Shown: positions 37,183-44,960, counted from the stretch's first letter. The stretch is 46,424 nucleotides of DNA from Paenibacillus oceani (GCF_014705615.1 NZ_JACXJA010000059.1:1-46424); one strand, 5' to 3'. A program made the numbers and translations. Notes: generated by a model not told the origin, from the sequence alone.

Positions 37183-38118
37183 TCAAGCCCGCACATCCTG
37201 ATCTTGCCAGCGCAGCGCCAGCAAATCCAGTCCTTCCAGCGTCTCCATCACCTCACGGCGAAGCGCTTCGTCGATCGGCGCATTCGGATTGCGTACACGG
37301 GCTGAAGCGATTACCCCGCCTGCCTTCAGCACTTCCTTATGCACGGCTGTAGCGAAGCCCGCAATCGTGCCGATCCGGATAAACGGCAAGTACCGGTAAA
37401 ACAGCGCCCGGGCTTCCGCCTGCTTCCCCTCCCGCCAGAGACGGTAAATGCGAACGCACACCTCGGGGAACTCGCACGCCGGCATCGTGCCGATCGCGCC
37501 GCGGCTCAGCTCTTCGCAGTAATAAATGCCATTCAGTCCTCCGAACACCGCGAGGCGTCCTTCTGTCTGCTCCAGCACTTCAGTGATTTTTACCGTCGTC
37601 GGCGGCGCCTCCACCTTGACATAGCAAATGTTGTCGCAGTCCTTGGCCAATCTGGCCATGATCGGGACAGGAATGGCGACGCCGCTGGCGATCGGCGCAT
37701 CCTGCAGCATGATCGGAATGTCTACGGCATTGGCGATCGCGGTAAAGTATTCGACCATACGCTGGCCGTCCGGCTTGACCATATGCGGCGGCATCACCAT
37801 CAACGCGTCGGCCCCCGCCTGCTGCGCCCATCGGCTCAGGCTGACAGCGCCTTCCAGCCCCGTATGGCCGCTGCCGAATACGAGCGGGACCCGCCCTCTC
37901 ACTTCCTCCTTGACAATATCGGCGATCCGCTCACGCTCCCGGTCCAGCAGCGTATAAGCCTCGCTCGCATTCCCGAACAGCGCGATCCCGTCCACCTGAG
38001 CCGCCAGTTGAAACCGGACCAGCTCGCGCAGGCTATGTTCATCGACCTCGCCCGCTTCGGTAAACGGCGTCGCGAGAATCGGGTACACGCCCTCCAGAAC
38101 AAACTTCCCGTTCCCCAT
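37183..38118 (-). CDS. DHDPS/NAL family aldolase
   Basis: The 311-residue TIM-barrel protein belongs to the dihydrodipicolinate synthase family. The Schiff-base lysine is Lys168 in YVKVEAP. The substrate-carboxylate loop reads GNASE (49-53) in place of GTTGE. The usual catalytic Tyr (YNxP) is replaced by LQDAP, with Asp140 at that place. Context with a dehydratase and an SDR suggests cleavage of a 2-keto-3-deoxy sugar acid to pyruvate and an aldehyde, not lysine biosynthesis. The start at 38118 follows GGGGGG by seven bases. An ATG at 38163 lacks such a site. It is the first gene of the operon. Confidence 0.85.
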   Translation of the reverse strand: MGNGKFVLEGVYPILATPFTEAGEVDEHSLRELVRFQLAAQVDGIALFGNASEAYTLLDRERERIADIVKEEVRGRVPLVFGSGHTGLEGAVSLSRWAQQAGADALMVMPPHMVKPDGQRMVEYFTAIANAVDIPIMLQDAPIASGVAIPVPIMARLAKDCDNICYVKVEAPPTTVKITEVLEQTEGRLAVFGGLNGIYYCEELSRGAIGTMPACEFPEVCVRIYRLWREGKQAEARALFYRYLPFIRIGTIAGFATAVHKEVLKAGGVIASARVRNPNAPIDEALRREVMETLEGLDLLALRWQDQDVRA

Positions 38119-38164
38119 CCGCGGTCCCCCCCTTTTTCGGATTGATTGATTCCCTTTCATCATA

Positions 38165-38179
38165 AAAAAAGCGCATTCC
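38165..38179. promoter_or_regulatory. AAGCGCATT element upstream of the aldolase operon
   Basis: AAAAAAGCGCATTCC contains the same nine-base core as the sites at 34899-34907 and 39138-39146, about 50 bp before the aldolase start. The match to a full catabolite-responsive element is weaker here (about three mismatches). Confidence 0.4.
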
Positions 38180-38289
38180 GGAAAACATGCACATTCTTGT
38201 GCCGCATTCTATCCATAATTTCCTTGCGGCCAATGAGCTGTTCCCAGATGCCGCCGTTTCGCTGTCCAGATTCATATGCGAACAGCAAA

Positions 38290-38328
38290 AAGCCTTCAAA
38301 GCCACTGCTGCAGCAGGCGGGAAGGCTT
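38290..38328 (-). terminator. Stem-loop with T tract
   Basis: AAGCCTTC pairs with GAAGGCTT around a 23-base loop that contains the palindrome CTGCTGCAGCAG. On the - strand the stem runs into TTTTT. It could back up the terminator at 38376 for the TetR gene, or attenuate transcripts into the aldolase operon. Confidence 0.5.
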
Positions 38329-38375
38329 CTTGCTTTGCCAGAAGGTTGTCCGATGAACCATAAACAACCAATAAA

Positions 38376-38410
38376 AATAACCCGCAAACCGTTAACCTGA
38401 GCGGGTTATT
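38376..38410. terminator. Rho-independent terminator of the TetR gene
   Basis: AATAACCCGC pairs perfectly with GCGGGTTATT around a 15-base loop; on the - strand TTTTATTGG follows. It lies about 60 bp after the TetR stop. Confidence 0.75.
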
Positions 38411-38470
38411 TTCCTTTAGGTGTAAAATCGCTACGAGGGTGACCTTCTCCCTGAATCGAAGCTTCGACAC

Positions 38471-39046
38471 TCACGTATGCAGCTTAAGTCCTTCGGATTG
38501 CATCTCGAAAAATTTGTACATCTCCTCCGGCGTCACATTTTTATGATTTTTAATCCACTGAAGCAGGACGCGAATGACCGCCCCCGATCGAAAGGCGAGA
38601 AAATAGTCCAGGTGGGGAGACCGATTCATCATGGCGGGAGGCAGCATTCGTACGAGCTTTTTCATGGTATCCTCGAATGCGGCAAAGATGACGTCCAACC
38701 GGTTGGCCTCGACCAGTAATTCGATGATTTCCGAATCAGCGTGCCAATACCGAAAAAAAGGCAGTATAAACGGAAATTTTCCCGTGCCGGTTGGAACCGT
38801 CTGCGGCGAGATCGATTGAAGAATGTTGTGGTAGAGATCATGGAAGGTATCGTCGCATTTCCATATCAACACATCCTCCAAATTATCGAAGTTGCGGTAA
38901 AAGGTAGACCTCCCCACCAGGGCGCTATCGACCACCTCCTTAATGGTGACCGATTGAAAGGTTTTTTCTCGCATTTTTTTCGACAAGGCATCATATAGCC
39001 TGATCTTGGACTCGACTGACCGTTGATCCTGTTTAATGTGGTACAT
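38471..39046 (-). CDS. TetR/AcrR family transcriptional regulator
   Basis: The 191-residue protein has an N-terminal HTH (about 18-62: KMREKTFQSVTIKEVVDSA, GRSTFYRNFDNLEDVL) typical of TetR, followed by a helical ligand-binding domain. GGGGGGAA lies directly before the ATG. It lies upstream of the aldolase operon on the same strand with two hairpins between, and is divergent from the patatin fusion gene. Either could be its target. The ligand is unknown. Confidence 0.88.
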   Translation of the reverse strand: MYHIKQDQRSVESKIRLYDALSKKMREKTFQSVTIKEVVDSALVGRSTFYRNFDNLEDVLIWKCDDTFHDLYHNILQSISPQTVPTGTGKFPFILPFFRYWHADSEIIELLVEANRLDVIFAAFEDTMKKLVRMLPPAMMNRSPHLDYFLAFRSGAVIRVLLQWIKNHKNVTPEEMYKFFEMQSEGLKLHT

Positions 39047-39350
39047 ATTCCCCCCAAATGTCCTTTATCTCCGGATTCGCTTGACTTCCAAACCGTATCC
39101 ACTGAGAATTCAATATGTATCCTAACTATACCATTTTAATGCGCTTCCAAACATACAGAAATCTGCCAAGGACAGGTACCCATAATTAAATCAAGGGCGG
39201 TATCAATCAGGTACTGGCCGAAAGCGTCGGGCGAATGACGTGAGGTTTATTGCCGCATCGTTGCTGTGCGGTGACGTTCCTATTCAACGATACGGACGTC
39301 CCGGCATTCCAAGCACAGCCAATGACAAGTGATGAAAGGATGTCTCCGCT
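39047..39350. other. Divergent regulatory region between TetR and patatin fusion genes
   Basis: This 304-bp region holds no gene. It must carry both promoters. An AAGCGCATT-core element lies at 39136-39150. The AT-rich part at 39105-39140 is the most promoter-like, but I could not pick a reliable -35/-10 pair. Confidence 0.5.
39136..39150. promoter_or_regulatory. cre-like site in the TetR/patatin divergent region
   Basis: On the - strand TTGGAAGCGCATTAA matches the catabolite-responsive consensus WTGNAANCGNWWNCA with one mismatch. It lies 90-104 bp before the TetR start. It shares its core with two other sites in this locus. Confidence 0.5.
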
Positions 39351-41213
39351 TTGAATGACGAACTATTTCGATATCCGATCATTGGGAAGTTGAACGATGA
39401 GGATTTGCATTCGATCCGTCCTTATTTGACAGTCCATTCCTTTGATAATGGAACCGTCATTCTTCGTCAAAATCAAGAAACGGCCCATTTCCATATTCTA
39501 TTAGACGGGATATTGAACGTTTACGTAGAGCAAGAAACCAAGGTACATGTGGCGAAACTGGAAAAGGGGCAATTTGTCGGAGAGATGTCGTGCTTGACGG
39601 GTGGCGCCGTGAGCGCGACGGTTCAGGCGCAAGGGCAGGTTCGGACGGTATCGATGCCGCGTGAAGGCATGCTTCAATTAATGGATAGAAGCCCCGAGTT
39701 CCGCAATCACATGATCGAAGCGATGATTCAACGGGTGACGAACACCAACCACCGGGTATTGGAGGAATATACGCGAAGCTCCGTGGTTTTGCGCCAGTTG
39801 CAGGAGGAGCGGCAATCCCACTACGGGCCGTTGGTCGGAGACGGCCGGTTCATGCGGCAGCTTCGAAAGAAGATTACCGAGTTGTCTCAAAAAAACGAAC
39901 CGTTGTGCATCATCGGTGACCGAGGTGTCGGAAAATCCCATGCGGCCTGGGAGATTCATGCTCAATCGGGACGGTCCGAGCATCCCTTTTTCGTGGTGGA
40001 AGGGAAGAGCTTCGGCACGGAGGAATGGGAAATGAAGGTTCGGGCCGCCAAAGGAGGCACGATTGTACTGGAGCAGGCCGACAGTTTGCCGTCCGATCTT
40101 GTGCGCCGCTTGGTTCATGCGCCGGATGAAACCCGCTTCATCCTGACCGCAGGTCGGCGGCTTCACGCGGACGTAGAGCACCTGGAGATTCCGCCGCTGA
40201 GAGAACGGCAGGAAGATCTTCCGGCGCTTGTTTACTCCTTTATTGCCGAAGCGGGCTTCCAGAACCCCGAATCCCTGATTTCACAAGAAGCGATGAATCG
40301 GTTAAGCGATTTTCCTTTTCTTGGGGGGAATATTCAAGAACTGAAGCGCGTGGTGCACGATGCAATGGTGCGGAGCAGCGGGAAAGAGATCCGTAATTCG
40401 CACCTCCGGTTCGGGAGTGTACGCGAACCCGGAGCCCGTCCGAAAATCGGTCTGGCCCTAGGAAGCGGCTCCGTGCGGGGGGCGGCGCATGTCGGTGTAA
40501 TCAAAGTGTTGGAGCAGGCCGGCATTCCGATCGATCTGATCGCCGGTACGAGTGTGGGCGCTTTTATCGGCGCTCTATACGCAGGCGGGCAGCCTGTATC
40601 GGCTTTTGAAAAAGTGCTGCCCACGGTACGTTGGGGCCAGCTTGTACTCCCGACACTACCGCTGAATGGAATCGTCGACAACTCCCCGATGGTCCGATTC
40701 GTGGAAAAATATATCGGTCCCGTTGATTTTAAGGATTTGTCCATTCCTTTTGCCGCAGTTGCCTCCGATGCCGTTAACGGGGAAGCCTGCATTCTCAATC
40801 AAGGCAAAGTGTCTCGCGCCATCTGCGCTTCCACCGCCATTCCCGGCGTGATGAGACCGGTCAAATATGGGGATAAACTGCTTCTGGATGGCGCTGTCGC
40901 TCATCCGGTGCCCGTGGCCCTGGCCAAAAGCATGGGGGCGGACATCGTGATTGCGGTGGATGTCAGCACGCCGGATGACATGAAGAAAGAACCGAAAAAC
41001 TTCGTGGCAACGATCCTCAACACGATGGATATCATGAGCAAGCGGATGATTCAGGACGAATTGCAGCTGGCCGACGTCGTATTATCCCCACGGCTGAAAA
41101 ACAATCAAATCACATTCAAGGCATCCGCGTCTTATATTCAAGCGGGGGAATACGTCACTCGCGAGTCTCTTGAAGCGATCAAACAGAAAATGGAAACGTT
41201 CGTGTGTTGTTAA
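39351..41213 (+). CDS. cNMP-binding / AAA+ / patatin-like phospholipase fusion
   Basis: The 620-residue protein joins three domains. Residues 1-125 are a cyclic-nucleotide-binding (CAP_ED) domain (FVGEMSCLTGG). Residues 155-350 are a sigma54-activator-type AAA+ domain: Walker A GDRGVGKS (189-196), IPPLRERQEDLP (280-291), GGNIQELKRVV (325-335). Residues 365-560 are patatin: GSGSVRG oxyanion loop (371-377), nucleophile Ser401 in GTSVG, Asp513 in DGA. The AAA+ part lacks the GAFTGA loop, so it should not contact sigma54. No signal peptide. The start is TTG after AAAGGATG; no ATG lies nearby. It is probably a nucleotide-gated lipid hydrolase. Confidence 0.88.
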   Translation: MNDELFRYPIIGKLNDEDLHSIRPYLTVHSFDNGTVILRQNQETAHFHILLDGILNVYVEQETKVHVAKLEKGQFVGEMSCLTGGAVSATVQAQGQVRTVSMPREGMLQLMDRSPEFRNHMIEAMIQRVTNTNHRVLEEYTRSSVVLRQLQEERQSHYGPLVGDGRFMRQLRKKITELSQKNEPLCIIGDRGVGKSHAAWEIHAQSGRSEHPFFVVEGKSFGTEEWEMKVRAAKGGTIVLEQADSLPSDLVRRLVHAPDETRFILTAGRRLHADVEHLEIPPLRERQEDLPALVYSFIAEAGFQNPESLISQEAMNRLSDFPFLGGNIQELKRVVHDAMVRSSGKEIRNSHLRFGSVREPGARPKIGLALGSGSVRGAAHVGVIKVLEQAGIPIDLIAGTSVGAFIGALYAGGQPVSAFEKVLPTVRWGQLVLPTLPLNGIVDNSPMVRFVEKYIGPVDFKDLSIPFAAVASDAVNGEACILNQGKVSRAICASTAIPGVMRPVKYGDKLLLDGAVAHPVPVALAKSMGADIVIAVDVSTPDDMKKEPKNFVATILNTMDIMSKRMIQDELQLADVVLSPRLKNNQITFKASASYIQAGEYVTRESLEAIKQKMETFVCC

Positions 41214-41348
41214 AGGGTGGGCATTGCCCTCCCAACGCCAAATGTTCATATAGGTCATTGCAGCAGGCGGATCAAATCTGCGCTGAGTGTTTCAGCATCG
41301 AGCGGCTCCCCATACAAATTGTAGTTGATAATCCCCCCATCGAGTAGC

Positions 41349-41507
41349 TTATATATCGATTTCGATGCACGCAAGGAGTCGATGTCGTCGGCGATCCAGC
41401 CTTCCGTTTTCAAGCTGTCTAAGGGAAAACCCAAACATTCGGAAATACTCCCGGCTGAATTGCGAAGGACTTTCATAACCAACTCGAAATGCAGTCATTC
41501 CTAACAT
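41349..41507 (-). pseudogene. Remnant of an AraC regulator C terminus
   Basis: The frame starting at 41507 encodes TAFRVGYESPSQFSREYFRMFG, which is the second helix-turn-helix of an AraC regulator. Everything upstream of it (sensor domain and first HTH) is missing, and the frame ends at 41349 after about 25 non-family residues. A different frame stays open from 41482 to 41255 but shows no family features. This is a decayed gene end, not a functional regulator. Confidence 0.7.
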
Positions 41508-41554
41508 CCCTCCTTCCGTTACTGTAATTGGACTGAGTATTTGACCTATTCAGA

Positions 41555-41591
41555 CGTAAACCGGCTGCAAGCGCGATGCAACCGGTTTACG
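41555..41591. terminator. Strong hairpin downstream of the ArsR-led operon
   Basis: CGTAAACCGG-C-TGC pairs with GCA-A-CCGGTTTACG around a nine-base loop. It lies about 35 bp after the DUF998 gene stop. No T tract follows, so termination is likely but not certain. Confidence 0.5.
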
Positions 41592-41624
41592 ATAATACAT
41601 TACATGTATTTTTTTGCTGCCATA

Positions 41625-42290
41625 CTACTTATTAGAAGCTCCCAACTTGGCTGCATGAATCCCCACAATGATTAGCCACGCAATGTCCGCCAAGATTAAG
41701 AATCGTCCAAACAAACCAGCCAAAACCTCAGGCCCAAATTGCCCATTTTGCGGAATTTGAATCACAAATACGAGCATCGAGACGATTGCAATAACCGAAC
41801 TGGTGAGCAGCACTCTCTTCATAGGTCTCCAAACATCAAGTCGACATAACGAAAGACTAATCAACAATGCGGCTACTGGCGTATAGTCCAGCATCGCTCC
41901 AATAGAGTGCATGCTGCCACTAAACGTTGTATCATCCGGACTAACGGAGATGGGATCGGTCACGAAGATTGCCGCGATAATAACGCCAACTGCACTGATT
42001 CCTAGAATGACAAGCCCAATGTACCCCGTAACCGTACGAATATGCGGGAAAATCGTAATCGCCACACTGATTTGAGCAACAGCCAGCAATCCAAAAGCCA
42101 GGTGCATCATCCATCCATAGTTGCCAAGAGCATATTCGCTGATAAAACGCCACGTCGGGTCAAATTCAGGCTGAAGCAGATGCAGACTACAAAGGAGAAG
42201 CACGAACAATGCACCTGAGAGAATCGAGGCAAGCGCGAATCTGGAGGCCGTCACCGTCAAAGGTTTTGCCACGACCAATTGCTTAGCCAA
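41625..42290 (-). CDS. DUF998 membrane protein
   Basis: The 221-residue integral membrane protein has about six helices and the DUF998 pattern (WRFISEYALGNYGWMMHLAFGLLA, DYTPVAALLI, PQNGQFG). The family has no established function. The start is TTG at 42290 after GGAGGGATG. It overlaps the upstream gene by eight bases, so translation is coupled. It is the last gene of the ArsR-led operon. Confidence 0.8.
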   Translation of the reverse strand: MAKQLVVAKPLTVTASRFALASILSGALFVLLLCSLHLLQPEFDPTWRFISEYALGNYGWMMHLAFGLLAVAQISVAITIFPHIRTVTGYIGLVILGISAVGVIIAAIFVTDPISVSPDDTTFSGSMHSIGAMLDYTPVAALLISLSLCRLDVWRPMKRVLLTSSVIAIVSMLVFVIQIPQNGQFGPEVLAGLFGRFLILADIAWLIIVGIHAAKLGASNK

Positions 42291-42714
42291 TGCCCATCCC
42301 TCCTGCTTGCGAGACTCTCGTCATCATCAATTCATAACCTCGCCCGCCGGGATAATGCCACAACCCCGCATTGGAATTGCCATCTGAACTGAATGTCCCT
42401 TTAAAGGTTGAAGACGATCCTTTGTCTCCAGCCCAAATGACGAGCGAATCCCCATCCAATTCATACACATAGTCGAAGGTATTGCCCAGCGTATCGTAAT
42501 AACGAGACTTAATATCTTTGCTCGCAGTTTCTCCGAAGGGTTTTAAATGCCCAATCAACTCGATCCCTTTCACTTCTTGTCCATTTTGGGAAAGATGAAC
42601 GCGTTGAATCAAAAAGTGCCCGCCTTCCATCCACTCGTAGGTTACCGTTCCTTCTGCTCCGCCGCTGATTTGCCAAGTACCGACTAGTCGATCCAGCGTT
42701 TGAAGATTCGTCAT
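42283..42714 (-). CDS. Small lipocalin-like / DUF1579-like protein
   Basis: The 143-residue cytoplasmic protein starts LDRLVGTWQISGGAEGTVTYEW and ends with a beta-rich fold, as in the DUF1579/lipocalin-like proteins that often accompany AHSA1 and ArsR genes. The family role is not established. The ATG at 42714 is chosen because it follows the upstream gene by 13 bp with AGGGGA in front; an ATG at 42738 would overlap that gene. Confidence 0.7.
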   Translation of the reverse strand: MTNLQTLDRLVGTWQISGGAEGTVTYEWMEGGHFLIQRVHLSQNGQEVKGIELIGHLKPFGETASKDIKSRYYDTLGNTFDYVYELDGDSLVIWAGDKGSSSTFKGTFSSDGNSNAGLWHYPGGRGYELMMTRVSQAGGMGIG

Positions 42715-42727
42715 ACTCCCATTCCCC

Positions 42728-44035
42728 TTATCGTTCAAAATCTACTACGGCTTTTGCCACCACATCAGGAGACATCATAACTGCAGAATGGTCTTGGCCG
42801 GCGAGTGAATGAGTATCAGCCTTTGGAAGAAGATCGGCAAGCGCGCGTGCCGCGTCATGGAAAAGCGGTTCGCTGTTTTCCCCTGTCATAATCAACGTAG
42901 GGATGGCTATATTCCATCTGTCGGACGGCAGCGGGTTCCCGGATTGCGTCGTTCCCATAATCACTCCATCGTAAGCAAGCGTATGTGCCAAGGACTCCAT
43001 TTTGTTCCAGGAGGGATCGGCCTTCATGTAGCCGATGTATTCTCCAGGAATGCCCAGAGCCTCGGATGCGAAATATTCCACTGCTTCAGATCTCTTCCCG
43101 GCTTCGACTAACGAATTCAAATGTTCTACGTAGTCGCGAGGCACAGGCTTACGGCTGTCGTTGATGATGAACGGCGGTTCGTACAAATAGAGCTTGGCGA
43201 CTGAATCCCCTAGCAAGTTTGCCGCCTCAAGCGCCAATACAGCTCCGGACGAGCTTCCGAACAGGTAAGCTTGACCGCCGGCGGCTGCAAGTAAAGCCTC
43301 GATATCTTCCACTTCTCGTGCGGCTTCATAGGGCGCGGTATCCGTACTACGTCCACGTCCGCGACGATCGTAATTGTATACGGTGAAATTTGCCGACAAG
43401 CGCTCGCCTAACGGTGAAGCATCCTGATGGTCAGCCGCAGCCGATGAAACCATGATGAGGGCTGGACCGGTCCCTTGTTTGGTATAAGCAATCTGTGTCC
43501 CATCTTTTGAGATAACGGTCTCCATCGTTTCATTGCCTCCCATTAAGGTTTCTAAGTATTCTTCCAGTCGATCATAGGCATCGGTGAAACCTTCAATCAT
43601 GCCCATTGCTTCTGCGTTGTCCATTTGTTCGTTGGTAGCGAATCGCGTCACGATGCTAATCCGCGTTCCTTCGCTTTTTTCCTCGAACAACACTGTCGTG
43701 TACATTTCACTGTCCGAAACCACATTCCACTCGCTGTCAGCAAAAGTGTCTGTGTATACCAGTTTGTGCGGTGCCTCTACTTCTTCATATACGGCTCTGC
43801 AATAGGCCTCTTCGCCGCTATTGTCAACCGCTTTGAGACTATACCGCCACACTCCGCCTGGCCGCACATCCATTTCATATACAGTTGTCGTCCAGCCTTT
43901 TGGCCCCCACCATTTTGTAATATGTTTAAGCTCCGTCCAGCCTTCCCATGCAAGCTGGGCAGGCATCGCGACATTACGTTCGACAGTGAGTTCTCTACGC
44001 TCGCGGTTTTTACGAATGGTTGTTTTTCTTTTCAT
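42728..44035 (-). CDS. Fusion of AHSA1/SRPBCC domain and alpha/beta hydrolase
   Basis: The 435-residue protein has an N-terminal AHSA1 (SRPBCC) ligand-binding domain at 1-165 (ITKWWGPKGW, DVRPGGVWRYSLK) and a C-terminal alpha/beta hydrolase at 172-435. The hydrolase has the nucleophile Ser262 in GSSSG, a likely acid around MTGENSE and His416. These are usually separate genes. An internal ATG at 43525 (residue 171) has GGGAGG ten bases upstream, so the hydrolase may also be made alone. It follows the ArsR gene, as AHSA1 genes commonly do. Confidence 0.85.
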   Translation of the reverse strand: MKRKTTIRKNRERRELTVERNVAMPAQLAWEGWTELKHITKWWGPKGWTTTVYEMDVRPGGVWRYSLKAVDNSGEEAYCRAVYEEVEAPHKLVYTDTFADSEWNVVSDSEMYTTVLFEEKSEGTRISIVTRFATNEQMDNAEAMGMIEGFTDAYDRLEEYLETLMGGNETMETVISKDGTQIAYTKQGTGPALIMVSSAAADHQDASPLGERLSANFTVYNYDRRGRGRSTDTAPYEAAREVEDIEALLAAAGGQAYLFGSSSGAVLALEAANLLGDSVAKLYLYEPPFIINDSRKPVPRDYVEHLNSLVEAGKRSEAVEYFASEALGIPGEYIGYMKADPSWNKMESLAHTLAYDGVIMGTTQSGNPLPSDRWNIAIPTLIMTGENSEPLFHDAARALADLLPKADTHSLAGQDHSAVMMSPDVVAKAVVDFER

Positions 44036-44141
44036 CTACAGTCATCCTTTTCAGGTAGTTTTCAAGGGAATCGAGCCTCTTGTTCCAGACGTCGCGGTAA
44101 TTCAACATGTAGCCCGCGATAAAACTGTTGATACCTGTCAT
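44010..44141 (-). CDS. 43-residue ORF coupled to ArsR and resembling its C terminus
   Basis: The ATG overlaps the ArsR stop (ATGA) and has a strong AGGAGG at seven bases. Its 3' end overlaps the AHSA1 fusion by 26 bp. The segment DVWNKRLDSLENYLK resembles ILWEERLDNFEEYMQ at the end of the ArsR protein just upstream. It could be a small protein that pairs with ArsR, the remnant of a duplicated ArsR gene, or a leader that couples translation of the fusion. Confidence 0.5.
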   Translation of the reverse strand: MTGINSFIAGYMLNYRDVWNKRLDSLENYLKRMTVDEKKNNHS

Positions 44142-44458
44142 AAATCCTCCTTCTTCTTGTAATCCTGCATATACTCCTCAAAATTGTCGAGACGTTCTTC
44201 CCATAGAATGCTGAAGGAATCAAACCATTCATCCAACTCCTGAAACGGCCCGGCTTCGAGGCTGTATATTCGCAGTTGTGCTTTGCTGCGTGAGCGCACC
44301 ATCCCGGCCTCGCTCAAGATGCGCAAATGACGGGATACGTGCGGCTGGCTGATGCCAAGGGCTTGGACGATTTCTCCAACCGATTTGGGCCCATTTCTTA
44401 GCAACTCAACGATGTTGAATCGATTGGGTTCGGCAAGAGTAAGTAATGTTAACTGCAT
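44138..44458 (-). CDS. ArsR family transcriptional regulator
   Basis: The 106-residue winged-helix repressor has the ArsR pattern LAEPNRFNIVELLRNGPKSVGEI, recognition helix SQPHVSRHLRIL and wing RSRSKAQLRIYSL. No Cys metal site is seen, so it is of the metal-independent, AHSA1-associated kind. The start at 44458 gives the usual family N terminus. An ATG at 44473 adds five residues and coincides with the predicted transcription start, which would make the message leaderless; neither has a good ribosome binding site. It begins a five-gene operon. Confidence 0.85.
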   Translation of the reverse strand: MQLTLLTLAEPNRFNIVELLRNGPKSVGEIVQALGISQPHVSRHLRILSEAGMVRSRSKAQLRIYSLEAGPFQELDEWFDSFSILWEERLDNFEEYMQDYKKKEDL

Positions 44459-44479
44459 GGTTGATGATCTCATGAACTT

Positions 44480-44520
44480 AATATACACTAATATGTATAT
44501 ACACGTCAATGTATATACAA
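44480..44520 (-). promoter_or_regulatory. Promoter and paired operator of the ArsR operon
   Basis: On the - strand TTGACG (44504-44509) and TATATT (44480-44485) are 18 bp apart. Two perfect palindromes TGTATATACA lie at 44494-44503 and 44510-44519, flanking the -35 box. An ArsR dimer on each would block polymerase, so autorepression is likely. Confidence 0.65.
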
Positions 44521-44591
44521 AAGTTAACTTTCACTTTTAAAGAGATAAATAGGGTACTCCTGATTTGAAGATATTAGACCATGCAAAACAA

Positions 44592-44619
44592 AAAACCAGA
44601 CCTCACGAGGTTTGGTTTT
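44592..44619. terminator. Terminator hairpin upstream of the ArsR operon
   Basis: AAACCAGACCT pairs with AGGTTTGGTTT (one G-T pair) around CACG. Both strands give T-rich tails. It may end the small leftward genes at 44800-45179. The rest of 44521-44799 holds nothing recognisable. Confidence 0.65.
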
Positions 44620-44799
44620 CCATGGTTGACATGGAGTCGAGGGGAGTCGTCTCCTACTATATACAAACATTGTTGTTGTTTTATGAAACTATCGTTCCCA
44701 GTTAGTCTAACGATACGAGCAGGGAACTTCAGATTCTTACTTGTTTGTGTTTAGTTCTCATATTAAGCTCCGGGACTTTATAAGTTTTGGTGATTTTAG

Positions 44800-44957
44800 C
44801 TAAACGACTTTTGTCAACTTGATATCCATCCAAGGTATCCAACTGTCATCGTCACCCGACAGCTCCCAACTGCCGGTTAAGGTGTTGCTGTCATCACTAC
44901 CTACCTGTAAAGCGCTCCGATTTTCCTGCAATGGTCCAAAGTATCCTTTTCTGACAC
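44800..44957 (-). pseudogene. Small gene with a single-base frameshift near its start
   Basis: GTG at 44957 has GGAGGA upstream and overlaps no gene, but its frame stops after 18 codons. A second frame carries a plausible protein to the stop at 44800 (GYFGPLQENRSALQVGSDD ... SWIPWMDIKLTKVV). Adding one A to the GAAAAG run at codon 3-4 would join them into a 52-residue protein. Family unknown. It could be decay, programmed slippage or a sequencing error in a homopolymer. Confidence 0.5.
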
Positions 44958-44960
44958 TAA

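Noticed and set aside
41217-41236. GGGTGGGC/GCCCTCCC hairpin after the patatin fusion gene
   Set aside because: The stem is short with a mismatch and no T tract follows, so it is not a credible terminator.
41255-41482. 75-codon open frame overlapping the AraC relic
   Set aside because: It is out of frame with the recognisable AraC helix-turn-helix and has no family features.
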